Shown piece after piece: positions 27,085 through 34,594 of a stretch of 64,000 bases of DNA. Source of the stretch: Methylobacterium terrae. GTDB taxonomy: Bacteria; Pseudomonadota; Alphaproteobacteria; Rhizobiales; Beijerinckiaceae. The notes beneath the pieces were generated by a model, which saw nothing but the letters and a program-made list of their open reading frames with translations, was not told the origin of the DNA and made no database searches. The position numbers and the translations under genes are program-made. The stretch is taken from contig NZ_CP029553.1 of the NCBI RefSeq assembly GCF_003173755.1, positions 4,116,001 to 4,180,000 on the forward strand, read 5' to 3'. The stretch's first letter is position 1. Every line of letters begins with the position of its first letter.

Positions 27085-28302
27085 TCACGCTGCGAGGGAT
27101 TGGGGAGAGGGGCGACCGAACATCAGGTCGTCCCGGTCGTCGGAGGTGATCGGGTCGCCGGTGCGGATCAGGGACTTGCACCAGCCCTGCTCGGCGACGT
27201 CGCCGACGAAGACCGCGCCGATCAGGCGGTCGCCGTCGATCACGAGCTTGCGGTAGAGGCCGGCGGCCGGATCGCTCCAGGTCACGGCTTGCGCGCCCTC
27301 GGGCACGTCGACGGCCCCGGCGGAGAAGACCGGCAGGCCGGAGACCTTGAGGCTCGTCGCGAGCGAGGTGCCGGCGTAAGCGGCCTCGATCCCGCAGAGG
27401 TGGCGGGCCAGCACCTCGGCCTGCTCGTAGGCCGGTTCGACGAGGCCGTAGGTCTGGCCCCGGTGCTCGGCGCATTCGCCGAGCGCGTAGATCCCCGGCA
27501 CCGAGGTCGCCATCGCGTCGTCGACCCGGATGCCGCGGCCGACCGCGAGGCCGGCACTCGCCGCGAGCGCCGTCGAGGGGCGCACGCCGACCGACATCAC
27601 CACGAGGTCGGCCGGCAGCACCGTGCCGTCGGACAGGACCAGGCGTTCCACCTTGCCGTCGCCCTCGACCGCGGCGGTGTCGGCGTTCAGGATCACCCGC
27701 ACGCCGCGGGCCTCCATCGCCTCGCGCACGAGGCCGGCGGCGGCGTGGTCGAGCTGGCGCTCCATCAGCCGGTCCATGACGTGCAGGAGCGTGGTGTCGA
27801 CCCCGAGCCGGGCGAGGCCCACCGCCGCCTCGAGCCCGAGGAGGCCGCCGCCGATCACGATCGCCCGCGCGCCCGCCACCGCCGCCCGGCGGATCGCCGC
27901 GACGTCGGCGAGATCCCGGAAGGTGATGATCCCGGGCAGATCCATGCCGGGCTTCGGCAGCCGGATCGGCACCGAGCCGACCGCCAGCACCAGCTGGTCG
28001 TAAGGGAGCACCAGCCCCTCGCCGACCTGCACGACCCGCTCCGCGGTGTCGATGGCGGTGGCGGGCGCGCCGGTGACCAGCGTGATGCCGTGCCCGGCGT
28101 ACCAGTCGAGCCCGCGGAAGGTGCAGGCCGCCTCGTCGACCTCGCCGCCGAGCAGCGACGACAGCAGCACCCGGTTGTAGGCCGCCACCGGCTCGGCGCC
28201 GATGCAGGTGACGGCGTAGCGGCCGGGGGCGGCCTCGGTCAGCCGCTCCAGGAAGCGGAGCGAGGCCATGCCGTTGCCGATGACGACGAGGCGGTCCGTC
28301 AT
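27085..28302 (-). CDS. NirB-like NAD(P)/FAD oxidoreductase, stand-alone
   Basis: The 405-residue protein matches the FAD/NADH module found at the N-terminus of NirB-type nitrite reductases. FAD motifs are LVVIGNGMASLRFLERL and PGIYALGECAEHRGQTYGLV. The NADH motif is AIVIGGGLLGLEAAVGLARL. It lacks the siroheme reductase part, which is supplied by the separate nirA gene 11 bp downstream. It probably passes NADH electrons to nitrite or nitrate reductase. It starts 5 bp after the transporter ATPase gene. Confidence 0.88.
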   Translation of the reverse strand: MTDRLVVIGNGMASLRFLERLTEAAPGRYAVTCIGAEPVAAYNRVLLSSLLGGEVDEAACTFRGLDWYAGHGITLVTGAPATAIDTAERVVQVGEGLVLPYDQLVLAVGSVPIRLPKPGMDLPGIITFRDLADVAAIRRAAVAGARAIVIGGGLLGLEAAVGLARLGVDTTLLHVMDRLMERQLDHAAAGLVREAMEARGVRVILNADTAAVEGDGKVERLVLSDGTVLPADLVVMSVGVRPSTALAASAGLAVGRGIRVDDAMATSVPGIYALGECAEHRGQTYGLVEPAYEQAEVLARHLCGIEAAYAGTSLATSLKVSGLPVFSAGAVDVPEGAQAVTWSDPAAGLYRKLVIDGDRLIGAVFVGDVAEQGWCKSLIRTGDPITSDDRDDLMFGRPSPQSLAA

Positions 28303-28307
28303 GGGCG

Positions 28308-29102
28308 TCAGGCCGCGATCGCGGGTTTGGCGTGGCGGGCGTAGAGGAATTCCAGCACCTCGGCCCGGGCATGGGTGTAGGTCGGGTCCTCGACGAGCTC
28401 GAGGCGCTTGCGCGGCCGCTCGAGCGGCACCGTCAGCACCTCGCCGATCGTGGCCGAGGGCCCGTTCGTCATCATGACGATCCGGTCGGAGAGCAGCACC
28501 GCCTCGTCGACGTCGTGGGTGATCATGATGACGGTGTTCTTCAGCCGCAGGTGGATCTCCATCAGCTGGTCCTGCAGATGGGCGCGAGTCAGGGCGTCGA
28601 GGGCACCGAAGGGCTCGTCCATCAGCAGGACCTTCGGCTCCATGGCGAGCGCCCGGGCGATGCCGACGCGCTGCTTCATGCCGCCGGAGATCTCGTGCGG
28701 GCGCTTCTCGGCGGCGTGGGTCATGTTGACGAGCGCGAGGTTGTGCTCGATCCAGTCGCGCCGCTCCGCCCGGCTCTTCTTCGCCCTCAAGACCTTGTCG
28801 ACCGCGAGCGCCACGTTCTCGCGCACGGTGAGCCAGGGCAGGAGCGAATGGTTCTGGAACACCACCGCCCGCTCGGGGCCGGGGCTGTTCACCTCCTTGC
28901 CGTCGAGGAGGACGCCGCCGGTCGAGGCCTTGAGCAGGCCCGCCACGATATTGAGCACCGTCGACTTGCCGCAGCCGGAATGGCCGATCAGCGAGACGAA
29001 CTCGCCCTTGGCGATCTTCAGGTCGACGTCGCGCAAGACCTCCGTGGTGCGCCCGGCCCGCGTGAAGCTGATGCCGATCTGCTCGAGGCTGAGATGGGTC
29101 AT
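28308..29102 (-). CDS. nrtD: nitrate ABC transporter ATP-binding protein
   Basis: The 264-residue ATPase powers nitrate import. It has Walker A IGHSGCGKSTVLN, Q-loop FQNHSLLPWLTV, the signature EISGGMKQRVGIARALA, Walker B VLLMDEPFGALD and the switch TVIMITHDVDEA. It belongs to the NrtC/D-TauB-SsuB class, without the extra solute-binding domain of NrtC. ATG 29102 is used because MTHLSLEQIG starts the conserved region. The gene follows the permease by 11 bp. Confidence 0.92.
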   Translation of the reverse strand: MTHLSLEQIGISFTRAGRTTEVLRDVDLKIAKGEFVSLIGHSGCGKSTVLNIVAGLLKASTGGVLLDGKEVNSPGPERAVVFQNHSLLPWLTVRENVALAVDKVLRAKKSRAERRDWIEHNLALVNMTHAAEKRPHEISGGMKQRVGIARALAMEPKVLLMDEPFGALDALTRAHLQDQLMEIHLRLKNTVIMITHDVDEAVLLSDRIVMMTNGPSATIGEVLTVPLERPRKRLELVEDPTYTHARAEVLEFLYARHAKPAIAA

Positions 29103-29113
29103 GGGTGGCTCCC

Positions 29114-29974
29114 TCAGGCCGTGGCGGTGCCGCGGGTGACGAGGTGGCCGAGGCCGGCGACGAGGCGGTCGAGCACGAAGCCGATCACCCCGACATAGAC
29201 CAGGGCCACGATGATCTCGCTGATGTGCGAGGAGTTCCAGGCATCCCAGATGAAGAAGCCGATGCCGACGCCGCCGATCAGCATCTCGGCGGCCACGATG
29301 GCGAGCCAGGACAGGCCGACGCCGATGCGAAGTCCCGTGAAGATGTAGGGAGCGGCCGACGGCAGCATCACCTTGGCGAAGAACTCGAAGGCGTTGAGGC
29401 GTAAGACCGCCGCGACGTTGCGGTAATCCTGCGGGATGTTGCGGATGCCGACCGCGGTGTTGATGATGATCGGCCAGATCGAGGTGATGAAGATCACGAA
29501 GATCGCCGAGGGCTGGCCGTCCCGGAAGGCAGCGAGCGACAAGGGCAGCCAGGCGAGCGGCGGGATGGTCCGCAGCACCTGGAAGATCGGGTCGAGCCCG
29601 CGCATCGCCCATTCGGACTGGCCGACGAGGGTCCCGAGCATCACGCCGGCGATGACCGCCAGGGTGAAGCCCAAAGCCACGCGCTGGAGGCTGGCGGTGA
29701 TATGCCAGAACAGACCCTTGTCGGTGCCGCCGTTGTCGTAGAACGGGTGGGCGATGATCTCCCACGCCTCCGTGACCACGCGGGAGGGCGGCGGCAGGCC
29801 GGCGCCGGGGCGCCCGCAGAGCACTTCCCAGAGTAGCAGGAACACCGCCAGCACGACGAGCGGCGGCACGATCCGCAAGCCCAGTCCTTTCAGGGCGGCG
29901 CGGGTGACGAGGGGGCGGCGCGCGCCCTCCACCTTGGCGGCGCCGACGCGCCCGAGGCTTAGTCCGAGAGCCAT
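29114..29974 (-). CDS. nrtB: nitrate ABC transporter permease
   Basis: The 286-residue inner-membrane permease has about six helices, such as IVPPLVVLAVFLLLWEVL and LVYVGVIGFVLDRLVAGL. The BPD_transp motif region contains MLPSAAPYIFTGLRIGVGLS and WLAIVAAEMLIGG, which contacts the ATPase. The NrtB-like QVLRTIPPLAWLPLSLAAF is present. Start and stop are almost contiguous with nrtA, so they are translated from one message. Confidence 0.93.
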   Translation of the reverse strand: MALGLSLGRVGAAKVEGARRPLVTRAALKGLGLRIVPPLVVLAVFLLLWEVLCGRPGAGLPPPSRVVTEAWEIIAHPFYDNGGTDKGLFWHITASLQRVALGFTLAVIAGVMLGTLVGQSEWAMRGLDPIFQVLRTIPPLAWLPLSLAAFRDGQPSAIFVIFITSIWPIIINTAVGIRNIPQDYRNVAAVLRLNAFEFFAKVMLPSAAPYIFTGLRIGVGLSWLAIVAAEMLIGGVGIGFFIWDAWNSSHISEIIVALVYVGVIGFVLDRLVAGLGHLVTRGTATA

Positions 29975-29975
29975 C

Positions 29976-31262
29976 TCACGCCACCTTCTTGATGCCGAGG
30001 CTGCCGAGGTAGGCGGCGGGATCCGCCGGATCGAAGACCTTGCCGTCGAAGAAGGTCTCCTTGCCGCGGGAGGTCGAGGCCGGGGCCGTGACGCCCATGC
30101 CCTTCGCCACCTCGCGCCAGATGTCCTCGCGGTTGACCCGTCCGATGAGGGCCTTGGTGTCGGTCTGGGGGTCGAACTTGCCCCAGCGGATGTCCTCGGT
30201 GAGGAACCAGAGGTCGTGCGACTGGTACGGGTACGAGGCGTTGTCGGCCCAGTACTTCATGATGTGCGGGCTGTTTGCGACCTTGCGGCCGTCGCCGTAG
30301 TCGAACTCACCCTTCATCCGCTTGACGACGTCGCTCGCCGGGACGTTGATCCACTGGCGCTTGGCGACGATGCCGGCGAGCTCGTCGCGGTTCTCCGGCT
30401 TGTCGCACCAGGCTTGCGCCTCCATCACGGCGGCGAGCAGGGCCTTGGCGGCGTTCGGATACTTGTCGACCCAGGACGCGCGCATGCCGAGCGCCTTCTC
30501 GGGATGGTCCTTCCACAACTCGCCGGTGGTCAGCGCCGTGTAGCCGATCCCTTGCGTGATCAGCTGCTCGTTCCACGGCTCGCAGACGCAGAAGCAGTCC
30601 ATCGTGCCGACCTTCATGTTCGCCACCATCTGGGGCGGCGGCACGACGATGGTCTCGATGTCCTTGTCGGGGTCGATGCCGCCGGCGGCGAGCCAGTAGC
30701 GGATCCAGAGGTCGTGGGTGCCGCCCGGGAAGGTCATGGCGGCCTTCACCGACTTCCCCGACGCCTTCTTGCGCTCGAGCGCCGCCTTGAAGGGCTTGGC
30801 GTCGAGGGCGACCTTGTCGCCCATGTGCTCCTTGGCGACCGAGATGCACTGGCCGGCGAGATTGAGCCGGGCCAGGATGTACATCGGCACCGGCACGTTG
30901 TTCTGCGTCACCCGGCCGGCGCTGATGAGGTAGGGCATCGGGGTCAGGATGTGGGCCCCGTCGATGCCGTTGCCCTCGGAGCCGAGCACCAGGTTGTCGC
31001 GGGTGGTGCCCCAGGAGGCCTGCTTCAGGACCTCGACGTCGGGCATGCCGTGCTTCGCGAAGATGCCCTTCTCCTTGGCGACGAAGAGGGGGGCGGCGTC
31101 GGTGAGCGCGATGAAGCCGAGCTTGGCGCCCTTCACCTCCGGTCCGGTCCCTTGCGCAAAGGCGCCGCCGGGCAGGGCCGCACGGGCGGCCGCCGCCAGC
31201 GACAGGGCGCCAGCCGCCCCCTTGAGGATGCCGCGACGCGTGGTGTGCTCAACGCTGCTCAT
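29976..31262 (-). CDS. nrtA: nitrate ABC transporter substrate-binding protein, Tat exported
   Basis: NrtA captures nitrate in the periplasm. The 428-residue product starts MSSVEHTTRRGILKGAAGA, a twin-arginine signal. Mature-part motifs are LGFIALTDAAPLFVAKEKG, ILTPMPYLISAG and YSHD-type SYPYQSHDLWFLTEDIRWGK, typical of NrtA/CmpA. The start at 31262 is chosen over an ATG 11 codons upstream, which would lengthen the n-region. It is the first gene of the operon behind a sigma-54 promoter and a structured leader. Confidence 0.94.
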   Translation of the reverse strand: MSSVEHTTRRGILKGAAGALSLAAAARAALPGGAFAQGTGPEVKGAKLGFIALTDAAPLFVAKEKGIFAKHGMPDVEVLKQASWGTTRDNLVLGSEGNGIDGAHILTPMPYLISAGRVTQNNVPVPMYILARLNLAGQCISVAKEHMGDKVALDAKPFKAALERKKASGKSVKAAMTFPGGTHDLWIRYWLAAGGIDPDKDIETIVVPPPQMVANMKVGTMDCFCVCEPWNEQLITQGIGYTALTTGELWKDHPEKALGMRASWVDKYPNAAKALLAAVMEAQAWCDKPENRDELAGIVAKRQWINVPASDVVKRMKGEFDYGDGRKVANSPHIMKYWADNASYPYQSHDLWFLTEDIRWGKFDPQTDTKALIGRVNREDIWREVAKGMGVTAPASTSRGKETFFDGKVFDPADPAAYLGSLGIKKVA

Positions 31263-31320
31263 CGATGACTCGCCCTCAAAGCCTCGCGCCGCCATGGCGC
31301 CTGATCCGATGCCGAACGCG

Positions 31321-31393
31321 AAAAGCCGCCGCCCAAGGTCTTCCGCCGGCCGCGCTGAAGCGGGCCCACAGGGGATCTCGGGTCAGCGGCTCT
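31321..31393 (-). terminator. candidate leader terminator, alternative to the second ANTAR hairpin
   Basis: In the minus-strand RNA AGAGCCGC (31393-31386), which is the loop and 3' arm of hairpin P2, can pair with GCGGCTTT (31329-31322), followed by a short T-run ending at 31321. Formation of P2 would therefore block this structure. The T-run is only four bases and the loop is long, so the assignment is tentative. Confidence 0.42.
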
Positions 31394-31426
31394 GCTGACG
31401 GTCAGTGCCCGTCGACGCTGACGGGC
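31382..31426 (-). promoter_or_regulatory. two-hairpin ANTAR-binding RNA motif in the nrtA leader
   Basis: On the minus strand P1 is GCCCGTC-AGCGTC-GACGGGC (31426-31407) and P2 is GTCAGC-AGAGCC-GCTGAC (31399-31382), joined by 7 nt. Both stems are perfect and both have six-base loops with A at position 1 and G at position 4, the published hallmark of ANTAR protein targets. The matching regulator NasT is encoded 1.6 kb upstream. Binding would promote antitermination of the nitrate operon. Confidence 0.85.
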
Positions 31427-31437
31427 CTGAAGGGAAG

Positions 31438-31453
31438 AGCAGGTTTCGTGCCA
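31438..31453 (-). promoter_or_regulatory. sigma-54 promoter of the nitrate operon
   Basis: On the minus strand TGGCACGAAACCTGCT matches TGGCACGN4TTGCT except for one base, with GG and GC spaced by 10. Transcription would start near 31427, one base ahead of hairpin P1. Possible NtrC half-sites GCACCA and GGTGC lie 70-100 bp upstream, but not in the canonical spacing. Confidence 0.75.
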
Positions 31454-31700
31454 ACTGCCCTGGGGACCGATCAAGTGCCTGGAATTGAAACGATTCGCAC
31501 CTCGGCCGGAAAGCGTGCGGCACCGGATCGGCCGCGTGGTGCGATGCACAAATGATAGGCTGGACGGGTGGGGAAATGGGCAGGAGGCGTGGTGCTCAAG
31601 GGCTGGGCCAGAGGACCGCAAGGGTGGGCAGAGGCGTTAGCCGCCCGCTGAGGATCAGAGAAAGTCCATCTCCCCGCATGGCAGGACTGTCCGGGAAAAA

Positions 31701-31912
31701 GATGGCGCGGGTTTCCCCTCCCCCCTTTGCGGGGGACGGTGGCGAGCGGAGCGAGCCGGGAGAGGGGACGCCGCGTCCGGAGAAGTCGCGCGCGTCATGA
31801 CGGCTCCCTTGGAGCAGCGTCGTGCCACCCCTCTCGGCGGGACTGCGTCCCGCTGCCCCGGCTCCGCCGGGCACCCTCCCCCGCAGAGGGGGAGGGAGAA
31901 ACCCGCGCCATT
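31701..31912. repeat. large imperfect palindromic repeat
   Basis: The left arm starts GATGGCGCGGGTTTCCCCTC (31701) and the right arm ends AGAAACCCGCGCCATTT (31896-31912). Inner Gly/Cys-rich and GAGCGGAGCGAGCCGG segments lie between. It is related to the 17234-17281 repeat. With the leader above it fills the 728-bp gap between nasS and nrtA. There is no supported gene. Confidence 0.7.
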
Positions 31913-31990
31913 TCCTCCCTCGAACGGCCATGCCATAAGAGAAAGGAAAGCACTTTTTCCATGACGGCTTAGACTTGAGGCCAACTGCCG

Positions 31991-32986
31991 TTACGCCGCC
32001 GCCAGCAGGTCCGGCCGATACAGTCCATTCGCGTCGGCGAACACCGTCTCGACCTGCCCCGCCGCCGCCATCTCCTCGACCATCCAACCGAGGGCGTCCG
32101 GGTCGGGGGTGAGTTCGGGCTCGCCGAGGACGAGGTAATCCGCGGCCTCGATCACCTCCCCGCCCGGCGCGAGCCGCAACGTCCCCGAGAGCCCCCGCAG
32201 GACCAACGCCGGATCGAGGCCGAGATGGCGCGGGCTGGCGAGCAGGGCGGCCAGCGCCTCGCGATTATCCGGCTCCCCGCACCAGCGAGCACTCCGCTTC
32301 AGGGCGCGCAGGAGCGGCGCCGCGCGGTCCTCCATCTCGGCGGGCAGCGCCAGCACCTTCTCCGGGCAGCCCGGCGCGATCGCGGCACCGAGGGCGGCGA
32401 TGCGGCCGACGCCTGCCTCGACCGCGACGCTGCTCCAGGGCGCGCCGACGCAGAACCCGTCGATCCGGCCGCTCTCCAGGGCCGCGACGGTGGCGGGCGG
32501 CGGCACCACCACGAGGCGGACCGACGCGAGCGAGCTGCCGCCGAGCGCCAGCAGGCGCCGCCATTGGTAGGTGTGGGAGGAATAGGGGTGGACGGTGGCG
32601 AGCGTCAGCGGTCGCCCCTCCCCGGCGCGGGCCTCGGCGACGCGGGCGAGCGCGCGGGCGACGTCGGACAAGGCGTCGGATGCGGCATCGAGTGCCTGCC
32701 AGAGCGGCAGCGACAGGGTCACGGCGTTGCCGTTGCGCGCGAGCGCCGCCGGGGCGATCAGGCGCGCCTGAGGTCCGCTGAGGCCCAGGTGACAGGCCAG
32801 CGCCAGCGGCGCCAGCATGTGGGCGCCGTCGAGGACACCGAGCGCGAGGCGGTCGCGCAGGGTCGCCCAGGAGGGCTCGGGCACCAGGTCGACCTCGAGC
32901 CCTTCCCCCGCCGTGAAGCCGCGCTCGACCGCGGCGATCAGCACCGCGGCGTCGGTGAGCGGGACGTAGCCGAGCTGGAGCCTCAT
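31991..32986 (-). CDS. nasS: NasS-like nitrate sensor (cytoplasmic NrtA homolog)
   Basis: The 331-residue protein resembles NrtA/CmpA (LQLGYVPLTDAAVLIAAVER, HPYSSHTYQWRRLL, GRIDGFCVGAPWSSVAVEAG) but has no signal peptide, so it stays in the cytoplasm. NasS holds NasT inactive without nitrate or nitrite and releases it when they bind. It overlaps nasT by 4 bp (ATGA), here with nasT first. The predicted role is sensing for the nitrate operon. Confidence 0.85.
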   Translation of the reverse strand: MRLQLGYVPLTDAAVLIAAVERGFTAGEGLEVDLVPEPSWATLRDRLALGVLDGAHMLAPLALACHLGLSGPQARLIAPAALARNGNAVTLSLPLWQALDAASDALSDVARALARVAEARAGEGRPLTLATVHPYSSHTYQWRRLLALGGSSLASVRLVVVPPPATVAALESGRIDGFCVGAPWSSVAVEAGVGRIAALGAAIAPGCPEKVLALPAEMEDRAAPLLRALKRSARWCGEPDNREALAALLASPRHLGLDPALVLRGLSGTLRLAPGGEVIEAADYLVLGEPELTPDPDALGWMVEEMAAAGQVETVFADANGLYRPDLLAAA

Positions 32987-33627
32987 CCGAGCAGGTCCGC
33001 GGCGGTGACGATGGCGCGGGCGATGTCGACGATCTTGCGCTTCTCGTTCATCGCCTTGCGCCGGAGCTGCTTGTAGGCCTCGTCCTCGGTCAGCCCCTTG
33101 GCGCTCATCAGGATACCCTTGGCGCGCTCGATCAGCTTGCGGTCGGCGAGCTCGCTCTTCGCCTCGGTGAGCTCGCGCTGCAGCCGCGCGAAGGCGTTGA
33201 AGCGCAGGATCGCGATCTCGATGATCGGCTTGATCCGCTCGGCGCGAAGCCCATCGACGATGTAGGCCGAGATGCCGGCATCGACGGCGGCCTGCATCAT
33301 CGGCGCGTCGGAGCGGTCGACGAACATCGCCACCGGCCGCTCGACCAGGCGCGAGACCCCGAACATCTGCTCCAGGAGGTCGCGGCTCGGGCTCTCGAGG
33401 TGGATCACCACCACGTCGGGCGACAGGGCGGAGAGACGGTCGAGGAGGTCGGCGGTGTCGGGGATCACCACCACCCGGGCGCCCTCGACGGCGCGCAGGC
33501 CCTCTTCCAGGATCGCGGCCCGGGCACGGCTCGGATCGACGACGGCGATGGTGAGGCTCTCGCCCGGGGACGGGGCGGGAGTCACCGGGGCGGGAGAGGC
33601 CGGGGGGGGCGCTGCGCGGTCGGGCAT
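32983..33627 (-). CDS. nasT: NasT-like ANTAR-domain antiterminator
   Basis: The 214-residue protein has a receiver-like domain (about 25-140) and a C-terminal ANTAR domain (about 150-205) with DRKLIERAKGILMSAKGL and EDEAYKQLRRKAM. In the receiver the usual phospho-Asp position appears as VVVIHLESPSRD, with His instead of Asp. Control by NasS binding rather than phosphorylation therefore fits. The RNA target is seen in the nrtA leader. Confidence 0.88.
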   Translation of the reverse strand: MPDRAAPPPASPAPVTPAPSPGESLTIAVVDPSRARAAILEEGLRAVEGARVVVIPDTADLLDRLSALSPDVVVIHLESPSRDLLEQMFGVSRLVERPVAMFVDRSDAPMMQAAVDAGISAYIVDGLRAERIKPIIEIAILRFNAFARLQRELTEAKSELADRKLIERAKGILMSAKGLTEDEAYKQLRRKAMNEKRKIVDIARAIVTAADLLG

Positions 33628-33836
33628 GGCGGCGTCGGATCACGCAAATGTTGGGCCTGAGGACGGCAAGGCCGCCCCATACCGCAAGGGGAGCCCGGGC
33701 GGGAGGGCCCCGATGGGGGGAACGCGGGCGCCATCCCTCCGCGATCCGCGCTCGGACACGAAAGCGCAAAGAAACGGCCCCGCTTCGGCCCGAAAGCGAG
33801 GCTTCACTGCCACCATCGAGCGGCAGGGAGGTTCGG

Positions 33837-34496
33837 ATGCGGCAGAACGGGCGGATGCGCGGGCCGGCGGAGGCGAGCGCCATCGGAAGCCTGCCCGGCT
33901 CGTCGCGGGGCTACCTGCCGCTGCTGCCCACCGCCTGCGTGGCGGTCTGCCTGGCGGCGGGTTCGCTCTACTGGCGCGAGGCGCCGCCGCGGGCGCCGGA
34001 GGGCCACGTCGCCGCGATGCAGCCGCTGCCCGCGGGCGCGGACCTGTTCCGGATCGTCCCGGACGGCGAGGGGCGGATGCGCGCGCCCTACCCTCTCGAG
34101 TTCGAGCAGCAATTCCCGCTGATCGCCAGCCTGCCGGGCGAGGCCGCAGCGCCGGTCCTGCCGGTCGTCGAGGGCAAGGAGGCCGAGGTCAGGGAGAGCG
34201 AGAAGGCTCCCCGTCGCACCGCGCCGCACCGCGCCCGGACGGTCCCGTCGCTGGCGGGCGTGCGGCCGCCGGCCCGGCCCGACGAGCTGAAGGTCGCCAA
34301 GGTGACTCCGGAGAAGGGCCCGGTCGGCGAAGCGGCGTCCCGCACCGCGAGCGCCGGCGGCACCGCCGAGCGCCCGGCCCCCTGGCTGCCCTTCGCGCCG
34401 ACCGGCCGGCTGGTGACCCAGAGCATGGTGGCTTTGGGCGAGGGCGTGACCAATGCGGGCGCCGCGATGATCGACCTGATCGACCGGCGGCGCTGA
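33837..34496 (+). CDS. membrane-anchored protein of unknown function
   Basis: The 219-residue product has one N-terminal hydrophobic segment (LPLLPTACVAVCLAAGSLYW) and then a Pro/Ala/Arg-rich, probably disordered body. I do not recognise a domain. A GGGAGG site 7 bp ahead of ATG 33837 decides the start. The gene is divergent from nasT and followed after 98 bp by a GH15 gene. Confidence 0.6.
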   Translation: MRQNGRMRGPAEASAIGSLPGSSRGYLPLLPTACVAVCLAAGSLYWREAPPRAPEGHVAAMQPLPAGADLFRIVPDGEGRMRAPYPLEFEQQFPLIASLPGEAAAPVLPVVEGKEAEVRESEKAPRRTAPHRARTVPSLAGVRPPARPDELKVAKVTPEKGPVGEAASRTASAGGTAERPAPWLPFAPTGRLVTQSMVALGEGVTNAGAAMIDLIDRRR

Positions 34497-34594
34497 AGCC
34501 CGGGTCGGCGAGGGTCGGCTCGGCGAGGTCCGGGTTGGACCGAGGGGAAGGCCGCTCTAGCTAACGGCGTCACGGCTTTCGTTCGGGACGCACC

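Noticed and set aside
27074..28372. The nirA frame stays open far upstream and could suggest a protein of over 1000 residues
   Set aside because: The upstream part overlaps the NirB-like gene in another frame and is Arg/Gly-rich noise. MADDFDAEQ is the natural start.
31501..31560. Possible NtrC sites upstream of the sigma-54 promoter (GCACC and GGTGC half-sites)
   Set aside because: Half-sites exist but with about 12-13 bp spacing instead of the canonical one, so I did not list them as a feature.
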